DNA from: Dyadobacter sp. CECT 9275
Lineage (GTDB): Bacteria > Bacteroidota > Bacteroidia > Cytophagales > Spirosomataceae
DNA: 64,000 bases
Direction: 5' to 3'
Assembly (NCBI RefSeq): GCF_907164905.1
Contig: NZ_CAJRAF010000002.1
Location: 2,852,001 to 2,916,000 of the forward strand
The first letter of the stretch is position 1. Each line of letters starts with the position of its first letter. Below, piece by piece: positions 52,553-60,957 of the stretch. The notes beneath the pieces are model-generated. The model saw only the letters and a list, made by a program, of their open reading frames with translations, was not told where the DNA came from and searched no databases. The position numbers and the translations under genes are program-made.

Positions 52553-54034
52553 TTAATGCCCGATTAACACTTTCTGGTTAACTGATGAGCCATCTGTGTG
52601 TATAATGCGTACCGTGTAAATGCCTGGAGCTAATCTGCTGACATTCATTGACTCCGAACTTTTAACAGATTCCTTCACCACCTGGCCTCCAAGATTACGT
52701 ACCTGAACTCTGGCTATATCATTACCGGCGTCGGACTGCACAAATAACTCGTTAGCAACCGGATTAGGATAAACGTAAGCCGAAGCCTGAAGAATTTCCG
52801 ACTTCACGTTAATGATCCTGCTGAAAGCAAAGGTTCCGTCACGGTCGATCATTTTAAGACGATAGTAATTGCGCCCGCTAAGTGGAGTCCGATCGCTAAA
52901 CGTATAAGGGATAAGCTCGTTGCTTTCGCCTTGAGACGTTACCTTTCCGATGGACGACCAGCTTTTTCCATCGCGACTTCTTTGTACATCGAAATGGTCA
53001 CTGTTGGTTTCGCTGGTTGTGCTCCAGTCCAGATGGTTAACATTACCTTCCGCTTTTGCATTGAATGATACCAGGGTTACCGGAAGAGGATTTGAGGCAT
53101 AGGTGTATACCAGACAAACTCCGGCAGTTGCATTCGTAGTCAGCGTAGTTGTGATATTTCCGCCAGAGGTAGTGCTGGTTGTTTTCCCCTGAGCAGCAGC
53201 TTTAAACGTAATTGTCCCAGTTCCTGTATAGTTAGGGTCAAAACTTGGAACGTTTTGTGAATTTGTTTTGCCCGACGAGATATCCCAGTACTCCAGAGTT
53301 CCACTGGCAGGAACCGTTATAGTAGTTGCTCCGAAGTCGGTGCTAATAAACTGTTGATAAGTCACAAGTGTTGACAAAGTCCCAGCGGAAAACGGATCCA
53401 GAATGTAAACCGTAGCACCAATGTCCAATGTTTCAATAGTGGTTTCCGTGATTGCCCCAATGTCAATTTTAGGATGTGAAACCGCTGATGATGTAAACAG
53501 TTTAACAGAAAGTGGCTCCAATCCGGCAGTGGCAACTGCCTTATCTACCACAATCGATTGCTGATCTCCCGCGGCTATCCAGGGCGTTGCCTTGGGGTCG
53601 GACACACCGCAATTGGTTATGGTATTACTAACCTTTGTTAACTCAAGACCACTTCCGGGAGCAGTAGTCGTAGCAGTTGCTACAAACGAGGAAGACGGAT
53701 TTCCTGTGGCTGCGGTAAAACCATCCGTTGGAAATTCATACTCAATTCTGTAGGTTTCTCCAACCTGCCCGGTCAATGAAAATTCACCAATAGAGTTACT
53801 GATTGCACTGGAAACCAAAACGTAAGTATTAGGAGTACCTGAAATTTCACGATATAGACGGGCCACTACTGCAGCTACTTTTTGCGTACTTCCGTTCACT
53901 GATATAGTACCGGTTATGATAGCGTCGTGGTCTGCATCATGATCCGGGGCCGGCAAAACCGGGTAGGTTTGAGCCATTGCCTGCATGCAGACAAACAGGC
54001 ATAAGAAAACCGCTAAACAGGAAAATTTCTTCAT
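52553..54034 (-). CDS. Secreted protein with fibronectin-like region and T9SS sorting domain
   Basis: A 493-residue secreted protein. Signal peptide at residues 1-22 (LAVFLCLFVCMQAMAQ). The central 25-330 region is Ser/Thr-rich with beta-sandwich patterns (IITGTISVNGSTQKVAAVVARLYR is a carboxypeptidase-regulatory-like start), and no enzymatic motif is seen. Residues about 335-410 form a fibronectin-like module (NPLPVTLVSFNAKAEGNVNHLDWST, YYRLKMIDRDGTFAFS). The last ~80 residues are a type A T9SS C-terminal domain with VYPNPVANELFV and LAPGIYTVRI. It is probably an adhesin or structural surface protein. It is isolated; the LytST genes end upstream of it on the same strand. Confidence 0.78.
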   Translation of the reverse strand: MKKFSCLAVFLCLFVCMQAMAQTYPVLPAPDHDADHDAIITGTISVNGSTQKVAAVVARLYREISGTPNTYVLVSSAISNSIGEFSLTGQVGETYRIEYEFPTDGFTAATGNPSSSFVATATTTAPGSGLELTKVSNTITNCGVSDPKATPWIAAGDQQSIVVDKAVATAGLEPLSVKLFTSSAVSHPKIDIGAITETTIETLDIGATVYILDPFSAGTLSTLVTYQQFISTDFGATTITVPASGTLEYWDISSGKTNSQNVPSFDPNYTGTGTITFKAAAQGKTTSTTSGGNITTTLTTNATAGVCLVYTYASNPLPVTLVSFNAKAEGNVNHLDWSTTSETNSDHFDVQRSRDGKSWSSIGKVTSQGESNELIPYTFSDRTPLSGRNYYRLKMIDRDGTFAFSRIINVKSEILQASAYVYPNPVANELFVQSDAGNDIARVQVRNLGGQVVKESVKSSESMNVSRLAPGIYTVRIIHTDGSSVNQKVLIGH

Positions 54035-54393
54035 TTTTTTATTGTTTTAAGTTAATCAATAATGCCGGAATACGCCGTGACAGCTGCTGTTCCGCATTAC
54101 CAAGTGTATGGATATGAGAAGTTATTTTATCGGAATAATCACAAAATGCATGATCCTGTTTTTATTCACAGTATAAAAGTAAAAATAGAAATTATTCTAT
54201 ATGCGAAAAAACTGAACGAACCCGGCAATATACCCAGTGAGCCCGGCAATGAAAATATTTGTTGCTCTTAATATTTATTACTTTTACAATTTAAAGAGAA
54301 ATATTTCCAAGTAAATGCTGTTAATTATTTCTACAAATTGGATCGTTAATTACTGTAAAACAGCGATATAATTTAGAGCTGTTTTCTCTTAAC
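54035..54393. other. 359-nt intergenic region
   Basis: It lies between the T9SS protein start and the LytR stop, both on the - strand. AT-rich. It holds the small hairpin at 54357-54385. A 69-codon open frame on the + strand (54062-54271) has no coding character. I see nothing else. Confidence 0.55.
54357..54385 (-). terminator. Possible terminator after lytR
   Basis: AAAACAGC/GCTGTTTT 8-bp stem with a 13-nt loop, 9 nt past the LytR stop on the - strand, with A/T-rich ends. Weak. Confidence 0.35.
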
Positions 54394-55161
54394 TTATTTC
54401 TTCTTTAACCACTTTAAAAAACGTGTTGCTTTGTCCTTGCTGACGATAAGAGGCTGCGGGGTCGGAACAGACAGGCTAACCTCAAGTTTCCGGGCTTCGA
54501 TCTGCTGAATATTTACTACCGCCTTTCTTGAAATAATGAATTGTCGGTTGGCTCTAAAAAAATCACCTGGGTTTAATTCCGCCTCCAGATAATCCAATAT
54601 TTTCCTGATTTCAAACTTTTGAGTTGCCGTGTAGAGATATACCAGATTATTGTCTGTATGAATGAACTGAATATCCTCGGTGGCCACTGGTATAATCTGG
54701 TTCCTGACATACACCAGCACTGAACTTTTGTAGCTTTTCTCTTCAAAATCACCCAGCATATTGTTAAACCGGGCGCTATAATCCGCCGATTCGTGATTAA
54801 AGAAATATTTAAACTGGCGGAGTTTTTCAAAGCTCTTCTGAAGTTTGCTCTTTTCAATAGGTTTCAGCAGATAGTCAATTCCATTTGTTTCAAAAGCACG
54901 TAATGCATATTCATCATGGGCTGTACAAAATATTACCGGCGCCTGTACGGCTAAATTCCGGAAAATATCAAAACTTACGCCGTCTGCCAGCTGAATATCA
55001 GACAAAATGAGTTCCGGCATTTCATTGTTTCCGAACCAGTCCATCGCCTCTTCAACTGACTGAAGTATCTGGCACACTTTTACATCTTCGTGCAGATTCT
55101 CCGCCAGCGATTTCAATTCTCTGGCCGCTTTCATTTCGTCTTCAATAATGAGTACGTTCAT
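54394..55161 (-). CDS. LytTR-family response regulator
   Basis: About 255 residues from ATG 55161; a TTG two codons upstream is also open. Receiver (1-115) with the acidic EDE near residues 7-9, Asp55 in LILSDIQLADG, the switch Thr in VIFCTAHDEYAL and Lys in YLLKPIEKSKL. The C-terminal LytTR DNA-binding domain (about 145-250) shows VYVRNQIIPVATEDIQFIHTDNNLVYLYT and FFRANRQFIISRKAVVNI. The start lies 2 nt after the stop of the LytS-type kinase, so the pair forms one operon. Target genes are not evident. Confidence 0.92.
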   Translation of the reverse strand: MNVLIIEDEMKAARELKSLAENLHEDVKVCQILQSVEEAMDWFGNNEMPELILSDIQLADGVSFDIFRNLAVQAPVIFCTAHDEYALRAFETNGIDYLLKPIEKSKLQKSFEKLRQFKYFFNHESADYSARFNNMLGDFEEKSYKSSVLVYVRNQIIPVATEDIQFIHTDNNLVYLYTATQKFEIRKILDYLEAELNPGDFFRANRQFIISRKAVVNIQQIEARKLEVSLSVPTPQPLIVSKDKATRFLKWLKKK

Positions 55162-55163
55162 AA

Positions 55164-55994
55164 TCAAATCATTGGAATTTTTACTACGAAATATTCTTCA
55201 TCATCCAGAACGACAATTGATTGCCGGGCGATCAGCCTGTATCTTCTTTCCAGGTTTTTCAGCCCCACCCCTTGGCTGTATCCAATAGGGTTGCGCCCCA
55301 TTTTAAGTCGGCGATTATTGGATACTACCAGGTAATTTTCTTCCTGATATATATGAATGTATAGTGGATAGGTGAACGAAATAACGTTATGCTTAATGGC
55401 GTTTTCAACTAAAATCTGTAAAGCCATAGGTGGTATATTCCTGGTTTTCAAATCGTTCGGAATTGTTATAACTACGCTTAACCCGCTTTCAAATCTCTCT
55501 TTCAGAATATGTGTGTATGCCTCAATAAATTCAATTTCGTGCCCGATAGGCGCCAACTGGAGTTCGCTGTCATAATTGAGCAGGTACCGGTACACCTGGG
55601 CCAGCTGCACGACATAATCCTTCACCCATGTTTCCTGCGCTCCTGATTTTAAAATGTTAAGGGCATTAAAGAGAAAATGAGGATTTACCTGTTCCCGCAA
55701 TGAAATGAGCTGAAAAAGCTGGTCCTTTTCATTCAATCGCGACACTTCCCTTTTGACCTCCCGGAGTTGCATGCCCTTTTCAAAGCATATCCAGCTTATC
55801 AGCGCTGTCAGGAAAATACCAAATCCTGAAACGGCCGTCATGTCTATATCTTTCCCGTCCATAAACAGTAACAATCCCCAAAGCAGCAGCATCAGGGTAA
55901 GCCCAAGAGAAAGCAGTATGCCGTACAGGAACTGGTGCCTTTTTGTAAAAGCATAAATTCTCGCTATCACAACATTAATTTTACCAGAGGTCAT
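55164..55994 (-). CDS. LytS-type sensor histidine kinase
   Basis: About 276 residues from ATG 55994; an extension to 56120 has no support. Two hydrophobic segments at about residues 20-45 and 55-70 (GILLSLGLTLMLLLWGLLLF, GFGIFLTALISWICF), then the His_kinase (LytS/YehU) domain with the phosphoacceptor H in LREQVNPHFLFNALN, and an ATPase domain with LVENAIKH. The sensory part is only these two spans, so the signal is likely sensed in the membrane. It precedes the LytTR regulator (2-nt gap). The signal is unknown. Confidence 0.9.
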   Translation of the reverse strand: MTSGKINVVIARIYAFTKRHQFLYGILLSLGLTLMLLLWGLLLFMDGKDIDMTAVSGFGIFLTALISWICFEKGMQLREVKREVSRLNEKDQLFQLISLREQVNPHFLFNALNILKSGAQETWVKDYVVQLAQVYRYLLNYDSELQLAPIGHEIEFIEAYTHILKERFESGLSVVITIPNDLKTRNIPPMALQILVENAIKHNVISFTYPLYIHIYQEENYLVVSNNRRLKMGRNPIGYSQGVGLKNLERRYRLIARQSIVVLDDEEYFVVKIPMI

Positions 55995-56568
55995 GAAAAT
56001 AAAATTTCCCCCGAAAAGTATTTCGGGAAATACTACATTTAAGAATAGTAACGGACCATTCCAGATTATTCTGCAATTAATTTTCAGGTCATTACTTTGC
56101 CGGATCTGGTAGGATCCCAAAAAATAAGTAAAGCTGAAAAATGCCCTGAGTGTAGTCTTTCATAACAGTTGATTCTGCAAAATTGCTTCTTTTGCCTGCA
56201 TCAAAAAATAGGAATTCAATGATTTGACAATAGTAAAACAACCACGGATATATAGTAAAAAAACTATATATCCGTGGTTAAAATTAACTAATACTAAAAG
56301 AATGTTACGCTATACTTATTTATTTGCAATCGTGAAAACCAAATAAATCACTGCCGCTACAAGATTGACTCATCGGCTTTTTTACCCCGCTTTCCTTGAA
56401 AATGGCAGAAAGCTATGTACTCACTTAAAATTACATGTATATTTTAATCAATAAATCATTAAATAATTAGTTCCGACAAAAAAAGAACCTATGTCTATAT
56501 ACGTATCAACTAATTCTACAAAGACTAGAAAAGTAACCATCTTTGACTAATCAAAGATCGAGACCTGT
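55995..56568. other. 574-nt intergenic region before the PUL glycosidase
   Basis: It holds the 17-bp perfect hairpin at 56240-56279. The remainder is AT-rich without coding potential. It separates the LytS gene start (- strand) from the 3' end of the glycosidase gene, so it serves as the PUL 3' end and the LytST upstream region. Confidence 0.6.
56240..56279 (-). terminator. Perfect 17-bp hairpin at the PUL 3' end
   Basis: Arms 56240-56256 and 56263-56279 (left arm AACCACGGATATATAGT) are exact inverted repeats with a 6-A loop. It lies about 290 nt downstream of the glycosidase stop on the - strand, where a T-containing stretch follows. It may end the PUL transcript, or shape the LytST leader. 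Position makes a terminator most likely. Confidence 0.55.
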
Positions 56569-58305
56569 CTACTCTCTCTCGATTGTCAGCGTTACCATCC
56601 CCCTTGCCGGAACCGACACCCGTACCCCATGGGCAGCTCGGGCTGATCTGGCCTTCATGACGGAATAATTGGAAGGCCCCCCCGCAACACCCGCCGGGCC
56701 TTCCCCATTCACCAGAACTTTCCTGGAAAACTCTCCGTTATCGGTACTTCCTTCCAGGCTATACCAGTAGAAACGGCCCCTACTTCCGAAATTCCTGAGC
56801 TTTATTTCAACAGCCTGAGGCCCGGCAGAAGTATTGATCAGGGTCACATTGGCTTCTCCCGATGAATAGGTTGAGGCATAGGCTTTGATACTCGTTCCCG
56901 TATTTACCGACGCCGAAACCAGTCTGTCGCCAATATATTTTTGGAAAAAGTACATATAATAAAAAGAGGGGCGCGGTGTCCATTTGGATACGCCGGGCTC
57001 GTTACCGTCACTGAACAACCCATGATCATCTCCGTCTGCCCAGTAATTCAGTAAATCCCATCGGGCTGCAAGGCCGTATTTATTCATCAGAGATTCTGCC
57101 TGCACCAGCACGGCAAACATCCCGCTGACATTGGAAACCTGCTGCTTTGAGCCTTTGGCCCACATATTCCACTCCGACATTGCCACCGGCTTAGCTACAG
57201 CTCCGTAAGCCGAGATTTCCCTGGTAACAAAGCTCATCATTTTCGCTGGCTCCGTGAGGGCGGCGTTCAGCACTACGGCGGCTGTGGAGTTTTGATCATA
57301 AGGCGTGAAATAATGATGAACAATGTAAAAGTCAGCTCGGTTATTTAGCTCGGGCAGCATGGTTGCATTCCAGGTTTTGGTCGTATTCACCTGCCAGGCT
57401 TCCGCTACCGACTCATGCATAACGGCCCCGATATAAATCTTTGCTCCTGTTTCGGCCGCCGCCTTATGCATCGAATCGGCAAAGACCTTGAAGTGCTGTG
57501 CATAAAGTTTCCCCGTAAGAAACTCCGGCTGCCCATCCTTATTTTTGGAAACATCGATCCGATACCCCCATTCCCAATCCGCATAACTTTCATTTCCGAT
57601 TTCCCAATACTGCGTACGGCCCTTGTCGTACCGAACCCAATCTGCAGCCAGATGGGCCGCAGCTGCCACTGGATTTCCACCTGTACCATAACGCGCATAG
57701 CCGTAGTTGACCGTAAACATACCTTTGTTATTGCTTTGGCGAAGCATATCATAGTAGTTATCAAGAGATGCCCTCCAGTTGTCATTGGTACGACCATATC
57801 CATAACCAGGATCTTTTTTGACACCGTCTTTGTCTGTTAACATTGCTGGCACATCCTCCGGCAAGGCTCCTGGCCGGGCATTCCAGAAATAAGCGTCACT
57901 GCCGCTTCCAGCAGGAAAACGAATGATATTAGGCTTCAGGTGGGTGATATGATTCATGAACAATGGCTCAGTGACCATTGGCGTCATCCAGATGTTGGCA
58001 TTGTGCCCAAAGGTTGTGCCGGGTATCTTAGTGATCACTTCTGCCGCATCCACAGTTACCATTACAGATGCGGACGCCGGTATGGAAGTTTCCGTAAAAG
58101 CCGGTGCCGTGAAAGTTTTGGCCGCCCAGTTATCCAGAAAAATTCCCATTGTCTTTGCAATTTCGGGATCCACAGCTGGTTTTATGGTTTCTTTTTCCGG
58201 TTCCGGCGCGACGTTACCTACCTGATCACCTTTGCAGGATACCCCGAAAAACAGGATCAGTAACACCAGTGAACCAACCGGCGAGTATCTTTTTTTGACC
58301 AACAT
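56569..58305 (-). CDS. Clan GH-A glycoside hydrolase lipoprotein (arabinofuranosidase-like)
   Basis: About 578 residues from ATG 58305. A lipoprotein signal with Cys at residue 24 (LILFFGVSCKGD) predicts surface or periplasmic lipidation. The TIM-barrel shows IIRFPAGSGSDAYFWNARPG, the general acid/base E239 in the clan A YWEIGNES motif, and the nucleophile E378 in VAMSEWNMW. A C-terminal beta-sandwich follows (VTLINTSAGPQAVEIKLRNFG). This order fits GH51/GH30/GH39-like alpha-L-arabinofuranosidases or beta-xylosidases, but I cannot choose the family. It is the last gene of the SusCD locus. Confidence 0.78.
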   Translation of the reverse strand: MLVKKRYSPVGSLVLLILFFGVSCKGDQVGNVAPEPEKETIKPAVDPEIAKTMGIFLDNWAAKTFTAPAFTETSIPASASVMVTVDAAEVITKIPGTTFGHNANIWMTPMVTEPLFMNHITHLKPNIIRFPAGSGSDAYFWNARPGALPEDVPAMLTDKDGVKKDPGYGYGRTNDNWRASLDNYYDMLRQSNNKGMFTVNYGYARYGTGGNPVAAAAHLAADWVRYDKGRTQYWEIGNESYADWEWGYRIDVSKNKDGQPEFLTGKLYAQHFKVFADSMHKAAAETGAKIYIGAVMHESVAEAWQVNTTKTWNATMLPELNNRADFYIVHHYFTPYDQNSTAAVVLNAALTEPAKMMSFVTREISAYGAVAKPVAMSEWNMWAKGSKQQVSNVSGMFAVLVQAESLMNKYGLAARWDLLNYWADGDDHGLFSDGNEPGVSKWTPRPSFYYMYFFQKYIGDRLVSASVNTGTSIKAYASTYSSGEANVTLINTSAGPQAVEIKLRNFGSRGRFYWYSLEGSTDNGEFSRKVLVNGEGPAGVAGGPSNYSVMKARSARAAHGVRVSVPARGMVTLTIERE

Positions 58306-58462
58306 GTATCTTAGTTTTAAAAGGTATTGATGATACCGAAGCGATTGAAACCCAGTCTGCCGCATTTCCGGCCAGCCCTAAACTAATTTATTTGACAATT
58401 CAGGACCAACGTTAACCCGGGGGTACTCATTGGTCCTGCATGCGGCCATGGGATCTGACAGA

Positions 58463-59746
58463 TTATCTCAGACCCACATGATCAATGTACAGTGTACCCG
58501 GCCAGCCGGTTTCCTGAAACATCAGATCGGTAAGTGTCACCGGACTTCCGAAGGCGGTCAGGGGAACTTTGTACTCCGTCCACTCCCCTTCTTTGATCGT
58601 GACTACGTAAGCTTTTCCACCATTTGCCATCACATTAACCGTTTTGCCCTCAGTACCTGCTGCGCCATATATTGAAAATGTCACCTCAGTATAAGGAGCT
58701 GTGGCAAGGCTTACATTGGCAAATTTCAGAGCGCCCCATGATCCGGTATAGGTGATCTTGGCAGAGGCCTCTCCGTCTCGTATATTTTCCGAATTACCAA
58801 AATCAACAGTACTTCCCCAGCCCCAGTTCTGCCATCCGTTCTGAAGGGCATCTTCATACATGGCATATTTTAAAGGAGCCAGGTCTGGCAGGTCACCAAC
58901 GAATTTCAACGATTCCTCCGATTCGATCATGATCCCTGAAAATGCTACCAGAGTTACCTTTCCCTTATTTGCCACTTTGGGAACAACCACCACCAGTTCG
59001 GATGCTGTTTTACTGACAAATTGAGTAACCGGCTGAGCCAATCCTTTGAAGGATATCCCTTTAACCAAATCCAGATTGGTACCCCTTATGGTAAGGTTTT
59101 TTTCGCGCTCTGCCGGATTGGGGGATAGGGACGACAGTGCCGGTAAAGCCACCACAAGTTTTGTCTCCGTCTCAATTGTCAGCGGTTCCGTGCCACCCGT
59201 TGAAATAACAAGCGGACCCGTTTCCGCCCCAAACGGAACCGTAACTACCAATTGGCTCACGCTCTGGCTCACAAACTCTGTTACAGCAGTATCCTTTGCA
59301 AAACGTATTTCCTTAATCCAGTTCAGGTATTCACCTGTGATCGTGATGTTTTCTCCTGGCCTGGCCGCTGCCGTGAAACCGGAGATTTTCACCGGTACTT
59401 CAAAACTGAGGACGGTTTTGGAAGTTACATCCCCCTCGGGCGTCTTTAATGTTACCGGGCCTTCATCCGTTTCCTGTGGTACGGTAATCACGATCAGCTC
59501 CGAAGTATGCGTCACAAAGGCAGAACTGGGGACAGAGGCCCCTTTCAGTTCTATGGAAGTTACTTTGTTCAGGTTGTTGCCTATAAAGCTGATCTTCTCT
59601 CCGGGTTTCACGCCCGAAGGTCCGAAACTCAGCAATTTCACTTCCGAGGAACCTGCTACCTCATCTTCCTTACAAGCTGCCACTATCCCGATGAACATGA
59701 CGAGATAGAGCGCGGTATAAATCCGCGAAATAAATATTTTTCTCAT
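58463..59746 (-). CDS. Surface glycan-binding lipoprotein with IPT/TIG repeats and C-terminal binding domain
   Basis: A 427-residue lipoprotein with Cys in FIGIVAACKEDE. Three IPT/TIG immunoglobulin-like domains (about 35-115, 118-200 and 205-290; motifs SGVKPGEKISFIGNNL, ARPGENITITGEYL and AEREKNLTIRGTNL) lead to a C-terminal ~130-residue carbohydrate-binding beta-sandwich (WQNWGWGSTVDFGNSENIRDGEASAKITY, WPGTLYIDHVGLR). It is the locus's additional surface glycan-binding protein, the role filled by SusE/F or SGBP-B elsewhere. It lies 20 nt downstream of the other TIG protein and 157 nt before the glycosidase. Confidence 0.8.
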   Translation of the reverse strand: MRKIFISRIYTALYLVMFIGIVAACKEDEVAGSSEVKLLSFGPSGVKPGEKISFIGNNLNKVTSIELKGASVPSSAFVTHTSELIVITVPQETDEGPVTLKTPEGDVTSKTVLSFEVPVKISGFTAAARPGENITITGEYLNWIKEIRFAKDTAVTEFVSQSVSQLVVTVPFGAETGPLVISTGGTEPLTIETETKLVVALPALSSLSPNPAEREKNLTIRGTNLDLVKGISFKGLAQPVTQFVSKTASELVVVVPKVANKGKVTLVAFSGIMIESEESLKFVGDLPDLAPLKYAMYEDALQNGWQNWGWGSTVDFGNSENIRDGEASAKITYTGSWGALKFANVSLATAPYTEVTFSIYGAAGTEGKTVNVMANGGKAYVVTIKEGEWTEYKVPLTAFGSPVTLTDLMFQETGWPGTLYIDHVGLR

Positions 59747-59766
59747 ATCATTATCTGCTTTAAAAC

Positions 59767-60924
59767 CTACTTCTTAATGACCTTGGGTACCACTCTGAAA
59801 TTATCAAAAGATATATCCGCATCCAGTTCCCCTCCGCCGTGGAAGAGCAGACGGGTATAATATCCGTTTGGATTGACCGCCATTTTCATTCCTGCTTTTT
59901 CATAACTGGAAGCTATTTCTTCAAACGGGATCACAACGGTTCTCCACTGCCCCTGGGTATCGTAAGGAGGCATCCAGGTATACTGGTCATTGTTGAAGTC
60001 ATTCAGCCCTACGGTAATTTTCAGGACATTGGCTGTATAAGGTTTCACGGTATTCACCTCGAATTTCAGATTGTAATCTGCTGGTTTGAGAATTGCTTCA
60101 TCTGGAATATTTTTACTGATGGCACCCATGGCATCCGGAGGCCCACCGGCAACTTCCTTCCATGCCCATCCGCCGATCACTTCTTTCACACGAATGTAAT
60201 TGCCGTTGATCGCCGGCGGATCACCTTCCTTAGGTGCAGTTACCACGTACGACTGGTTCCACCAGCCCGTAAAAGGATCACTGCTGAGGTATATGTTGCG
60301 GTTATCTCTGAACCAGAAATCTGATTTCGTTTCTCCAAAATTGGTAGTTACCGTTACTTGCCCGGGCAGTGCGCCTTCGGGAATACGTACCTGAAGTATC
60401 TTATCTTCAACGGAAACAAGCTCTCCTTTCACCCCTCCGGTAAATGTTACTGTAAGCGGTTCGTAAAAATAATCTCCCCGGATCGTAGCAACCTCACCGG
60501 TGAGAACATATTCACAAGCCATGCTGGCCACCACAGGCTCGCTGATCTGTACCTTGAAGTCATGCTCAAGCGTTTTTCCGTTTGCGAACACGATCTTCAT
60601 TTTATTGGTAATATCCGCCGGAATTTTGCTGGGCACACTCACCAGAATACTTTTATTACTGATGTATGTGGGCGTAAGTGTTGCGCGCTGGTCATTGAAC
60701 CATATCTGCGAAGCGCCTTCCAAATTTTCACCTACAATGGCAAGCAACGTCCCCTGCAACGCCGCCGTGAGCAACGAGTCCGAAGATTCGGGTTTCGTTA
60801 CGCGGATATACGAAATCTTTGGTTCGCCATTATTCGGAAGATCGTCCTCTGTGCAGGAAATACTGATGGATAACATTGCAGCCAAAAGCGCAAGCAAGAG
60901 CAATGGTTTATATATTATTTTCAT
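59767..60924 (-). CDS. Surface glycan-binding protein (SGBP-B type, xyloglucan-binding-domain-like)
   Basis: A 385-residue lipoprotein with Cys in LSISISCTEDD. Two IPT/TIG-like domains (VGENLEGASQIWFNDQRATL; IRGDYFYEPLTVTF) are followed by a C-terminal ~180-residue domain with W/Y-rich strands (FTGWWNQSYVVTAPKEGDPPAINGNYIRVKEV, GWAWKEVAGGPPDAMG, NPNGYYTRLLFHGGGELDADISFDNF), the pattern of the SGBP-B xyloglucan-binding domain. It binds a polysaccharide at the cell surface and follows SusD by 33 nt. Ligand inferred as a plant hemicellulose. Confidence 0.82.
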   Translation of the reverse strand: MKIIYKPLLLLALLAAMLSISISCTEDDLPNNGEPKISYIRVTKPESSDSLLTAALQGTLLAIVGENLEGASQIWFNDQRATLTPTYISNKSILVSVPSKIPADITNKMKIVFANGKTLEHDFKVQISEPVVASMACEYVLTGEVATIRGDYFYEPLTVTFTGGVKGELVSVEDKILQVRIPEGALPGQVTVTTNFGETKSDFWFRDNRNIYLSSDPFTGWWNQSYVVTAPKEGDPPAINGNYIRVKEVIGGWAWKEVAGGPPDAMGAISKNIPDEAILKPADYNLKFEVNTVKPYTANVLKITVGLNDFNNDQYTWMPPYDTQGQWRTVVIPFEEIASSYEKAGMKMAVNPNGYYTRLLFHGGGELDADISFDNFRVVPKVIKK

Positions 60925-60957
60925 GTGGTCAGTCGTCTTTAAATATGAGCGTTGGAT

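Noticed and set aside
54062..54271. 69-codon + strand open frame
   Set aside because: AT-rich, no family resemblance, divergent placement with no promoter evidence.
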